Under the pieces are notes generated by a model. The model was given only the letters and a program-made list of their open reading frames with translations, was not told the DNA's origin and made no database searches. Below are positions 61,902-64,000 of a stretch of 64,000 nucleotides of DNA, one piece after another (the stretch's first letter is position 1; each line of letters begins with the position of its first letter). The stretch lies in NCBI GenBank assembly GCA_048266425.1, contig JBLWZN010000016.1, positions 1 through 64,000 on the forward strand, written 5' to 3'. The position numbers were made by a program, and so were the translations under genes. This stretch comes from Cerina sp048266425. Lineage in GTDB: Bacteria > Bacteroidota > Bacteroidia > Flavobacteriales > Flavobacteriaceae.

Positions 61902-62840
61902 ATGAACACCAACGAAATAAAAATATTCTGTCCCGCAACAATCGCCAATGTTTCTTGCGGATTTGATGTCCTGGGATTGGCCTTGGAATCGGTCGGGGAT
62001 GAGATGGTTGTTAGGAAAACCGCAGAAAAAGGGATAAGAATCACAAAACTTGAAGGGCAGGACCTGCCCATGGAAACGTTGGAAAACGTGGCCGGAGTGG
62101 CCGGTTTGGCCCTATTGTCCGAAGCCGATTACGATGGTGGCTTTGAAATCGAAATCTATAAAAAGATCAAGGCAGGAAGCGGAATCGGAAGTAGTGCCGC
62201 AAGTTCTACGGGGGCCGTCTGGGCGATGAACGAATTGCTGGGCAAACCCTTCAGTACTTTGGCATTGGTGAAATTTGCCATGGAAGGGGAACGTTTGGCC
62301 AGCGGGGTGGCCCATGCCGATAATGTAGCCCCTGCCCTTTTCGGCGGATTTACGCTGGTCAGAAGCTACGATCCCCTGGATATCGTTCCGATCCATACGC
62401 CAAAGGAATTGTTCGCAACCGTGATTCATCCGCAGATCGAGGTAAAAACATCGGATTCCCGCAAAATATTGAAGACCAATATTTCCTTGGCAGATGGGAT
62501 AAAACAATGGGGGAATTTGGGCGGATTGGTGGCCGGACTCTTTACGGAGGATTACGACCTTATCGGCCGGTCGTTGGTGGACCACATCGTGGAACCGATC
62601 CGATCTATCCTTATACCTGGATTCAATGCCGTTAAGTCTGAAGCCATTCAAGCAGGGGCATTGGGATGCGGTATTTCCGGTTCAGGGCCATCCATCTTTG
62701 CCCTGAGCCAAGGGGAAGACACCGCGATCCAAGTGGCCGAAGCCATGAGAAAAGTGTATCAAAAAATCGGCATCGATTATGATGTACACGTGTCGAAGGT
62801 GAATACCCAAGGGATACGGGTGATTTCCAGTAGGCAATAG
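61902..62840 (+). CDS. thrB: Homoserine kinase
   Basis: About 312 residues from the ATG at 61902; the upstream frame to 61803 covers the C-rich intergenic repeat. It is a GHMP kinase: FCPATIANVSCGFDVLGLAL at the N-terminus, the ATP loop KAGSGIGSSAASSTGAVWA and the third motif GCGISGSGPSIFALS. It phosphorylates homoserine for threonine synthase. It is the second gene of the thr operon, 270 bases after thrA. Confidence 0.95.
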   Translation: MNTNEIKIFCPATIANVSCGFDVLGLALESVGDEMVVRKTAEKGIRITKLEGQDLPMETLENVAGVAGLALLSEADYDGGFEIEIYKKIKAGSGIGSSAASSTGAVWAMNELLGKPFSTLALVKFAMEGERLASGVAHADNVAPALFGGFTLVRSYDPLDIVPIHTPKELFATVIHPQIEVKTSDSRKILKTNISLADGIKQWGNLGGLVAGLFTEDYDLIGRSLVDHIVEPIRSILIPGFNAVKSEAIQAGALGCGISGSGPSIFALSQGEDTAIQVAEAMRKVYQKIGIDYDVHVSKVNTQGIRVISSRQ

Positions 62841-62895
62841 GCCTTGGCAGGGGGCAGGAATGGGTTCTAGGCTCAAGGTTCAATGTTGAAAGTTG

Positions 62896-62984
62896 AAAAA
62901 GTGAACAGTGGGCAGTGGCAGTAGGCAGAAAAGGTTCAAGGTTCAATGTGAAAAAAAGTGAACAGTGGGCAGTGGCAGTAGGCA
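62896..62984. repeat. Direct repeat pair in the thrB-thrC spacer
   Basis: A 32-base sequence beginning AAAAAGTGAACAGTGGGCAG is present exactly twice (62896-62927 and 62953-62984), 57 bases apart, with 'aaggttcaatg' units between and around. It is another form of the intergenic simple repeats seen throughout the window. Confidence 0.75.
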
Positions 62985-63093
62985 AAAAAGGTTCAAAGTT
63001 TAAGGTTTGAGGCTTGAACAAATATCAAACCTGAAGAACACCAAACAGAATAACACCAAGCACAATAACATCAAAAAATAAACATCAAACACA

Positions 63094-64000
63094 TTGAATT
63101 TCTACAGTCTAAATAACAAAGCGCAATCGGTTTCTTTCAAGGAGGCCGTGATTCAAGGAATTGCACCGGATCGGGGATTGTATTTTCCCGAAAGCATCAC
63201 TCCTTTACCCGATTCGTTTTTTGAGGGTATCGAGGCACTGTCCCATCAGGAAATCGCCTTTAGGGCCATCCATCAATTTGTAAAGGATGAGATTCCGGAT
63301 GATATTCTGAAGGATATTCTAAAAGACGTTTTGGATTTCGACTTCCCAGTGGTAGAAATTGAGGAAAACGTAGCCACCTTAGAACTTTTCCACGGCCCTA
63401 CCATGGCCTTTAAGGATGTGGGAGCCCGGTTTATGGCGCGTTGTCTTGGGTATTTTTCTGAAAAAAAAGACACCAATGTCACGGTTTTAGTGGCCACCTC
63501 CGGGGATACGGGAGGCGCTGTCGCCAATGGGTTTTTAGGTGTCCATGGGGTAAAGGTCGTTATTCTTTATCCCAGTGGGAAGGTAAGCGACATTCAAGAA
63601 AAACAACTGACCACCTTGGGCCAAAATATTACCGCCCTGGAAGTAAAAGGCACATTTGATGACTGTCAAGAAATGGTAAAGACCGCATTTTTGGACAGGG
63701 AATTATTGGACCATATGAAATTGACCTCCGCCAATTCTATCAACGTGGCTAGATGGTTGCCCCAAATGTTCTATTTTCTTTTTGCGTACAAGCAGACCAA
63801 GGCCATTGGCCGAGACATCGTTTTTTCGGTCCCAAGTGGTAATTTTGGGAATATTTGTGCCGGGTTGGTAGCACAGCGACTGGGAATGCCGGTTAAGCAT
63901 TTTGTTGCCGCGACGAACGTAAACGATGTGGTGCCCCGATATATGCAGACGGGAAAATACACTCCCAAAGCTTCCACTTCCACGGTCTCCAATGCCATGG
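63094..64000 (+). CDS. thrC: Threonine synthase, 3' end beyond the window
   Basis: The frame is open from a TTG at 63094 to the window end (about 302 codons). It reads NFYSLNNKAQSVSFKEAVIQG and PDRGLYFPE, then LFHGPTMAFKDVGARFMA with the PLP lysine, ATSGDTGGAVANGF, and SANSINVARWLPQMFYFLFA. This is the threonine synthase pattern. No ATG exists near the family's normal start (M-x-x-YSLNN), so TTG is the likely start codon. It is the third gene of the thr operon. Confidence 0.93.
   Translation, partial: MNFYSLNNKAQSVSFKEAVIQGIAPDRGLYFPESITPLPDSFFEGIEALSHQEIAFRAIHQFVKDEIPDDILKDILKDVLDFDFPVVEIEENVATLELFHGPTMAFKDVGARFMARCLGYFSEKKDTNVTVLVATSGDTGGAVANGFLGVHGVKVVILYPSGKVSDIQEKQLTTLGQNITALEVKGTFDDCQEMVKTAFLDRELLDHMKLTSANSINVARWLPQMFYFLFAYKQTKAIGRDIVFSVPSGNFGNICAGLVAQRLGMPVKHFVAATNVNDVVPRYMQTGKYTPKASTSTVSNAM

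Noticed and set aside
61683..61902. Full terminator between thrA and thrB
   Set aside because: The stems are strong but there is no T tract after them and thrB has no clear promoter, so the genes are probably co-transcribed.

Overview
The window looks like a chromosome segment of a marine member of the Flavobacteriaceae (Bacteroidota). The signs are Bacteroidota-type promoter elements (TAnnTTTG, several with TTTG 19 bases upstream), almost no Shine-Dalgarno sequences, an OMP_b-brl_3 TonB-type receptor, the rpmB-rpmG-DUF4295-ftsY-rimO block, a glnK-amt-porin block and a zeaxanthin-type carotenoid cluster. Base composition is moderate and fairly even. No prophage, CRISPR array, rRNA or intact insertion sequence is visible.

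Layout. A partial tRNA-Lys opens the window. From 155 to 12783 there is a probable sugar or glycoside oxidation locus: an unknown secreted protein, a ceramidase-like secreted hydrolase, a PVC-type lipoprotein dehydrogenase with HEAT repeats and haem, a divergent NUDIX/NrtR-type regulator with a clear inverted-repeat operator, a very large ThuA / sugar-dehydrogenase / PKD / cytochrome c fusion, a second ThuA protein and a Tat-exported TIM-barrel isomerase. From 13161 to 20305 a TetR-led operon encodes an outer-membrane barrel, an ABC ATPase, three FtsX-type permeases (two are tandem duplicates) and a LolA-like carrier, together resembling a dedicated Lol-type trans-envelope system. An MscS channel and a TonB-type receptor follow.

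A tRNA-Leu at 24416 begins an accessory stretch up to about 30 kb. It holds a decayed GIY-YIG nuclease, a VOC protein, an esterase, a truncated SdpI-family gene, an attC-like folded repeat, an AraC regulator/methyltransferase pair and a DadA-like oxidoreductase. From 30222 to 34001 a B12-binding CarH-type photoreceptor regulator lies directly in front of crtI, crtB and crtZ, suggesting light-controlled carotenoid synthesis. Next come two TlpA-like proteins (one without its redox cysteines), aconitase, MoxR, a SurA-like chaperone pair, small proteins, crcB and the ammonium block glnK-amt-porin.

The last third is mostly housekeeping: rimO, ftsY and ribosomal proteins L28 and L33; cinA-hpt-FAH; an exonuclease; and several pyridine-nucleotide genes (cinA, pncA, pncB, nnr). 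It ends with the thrA-thrB-thrC operon, headed by a 31-residue Thr/Ile-rich leader peptide downstream of a near-perfect promoter. Intergenic spaces carry an unusual family of modular simple repeats, including seven exact copies of a 7-base unit directly in front of the FAH start codon.
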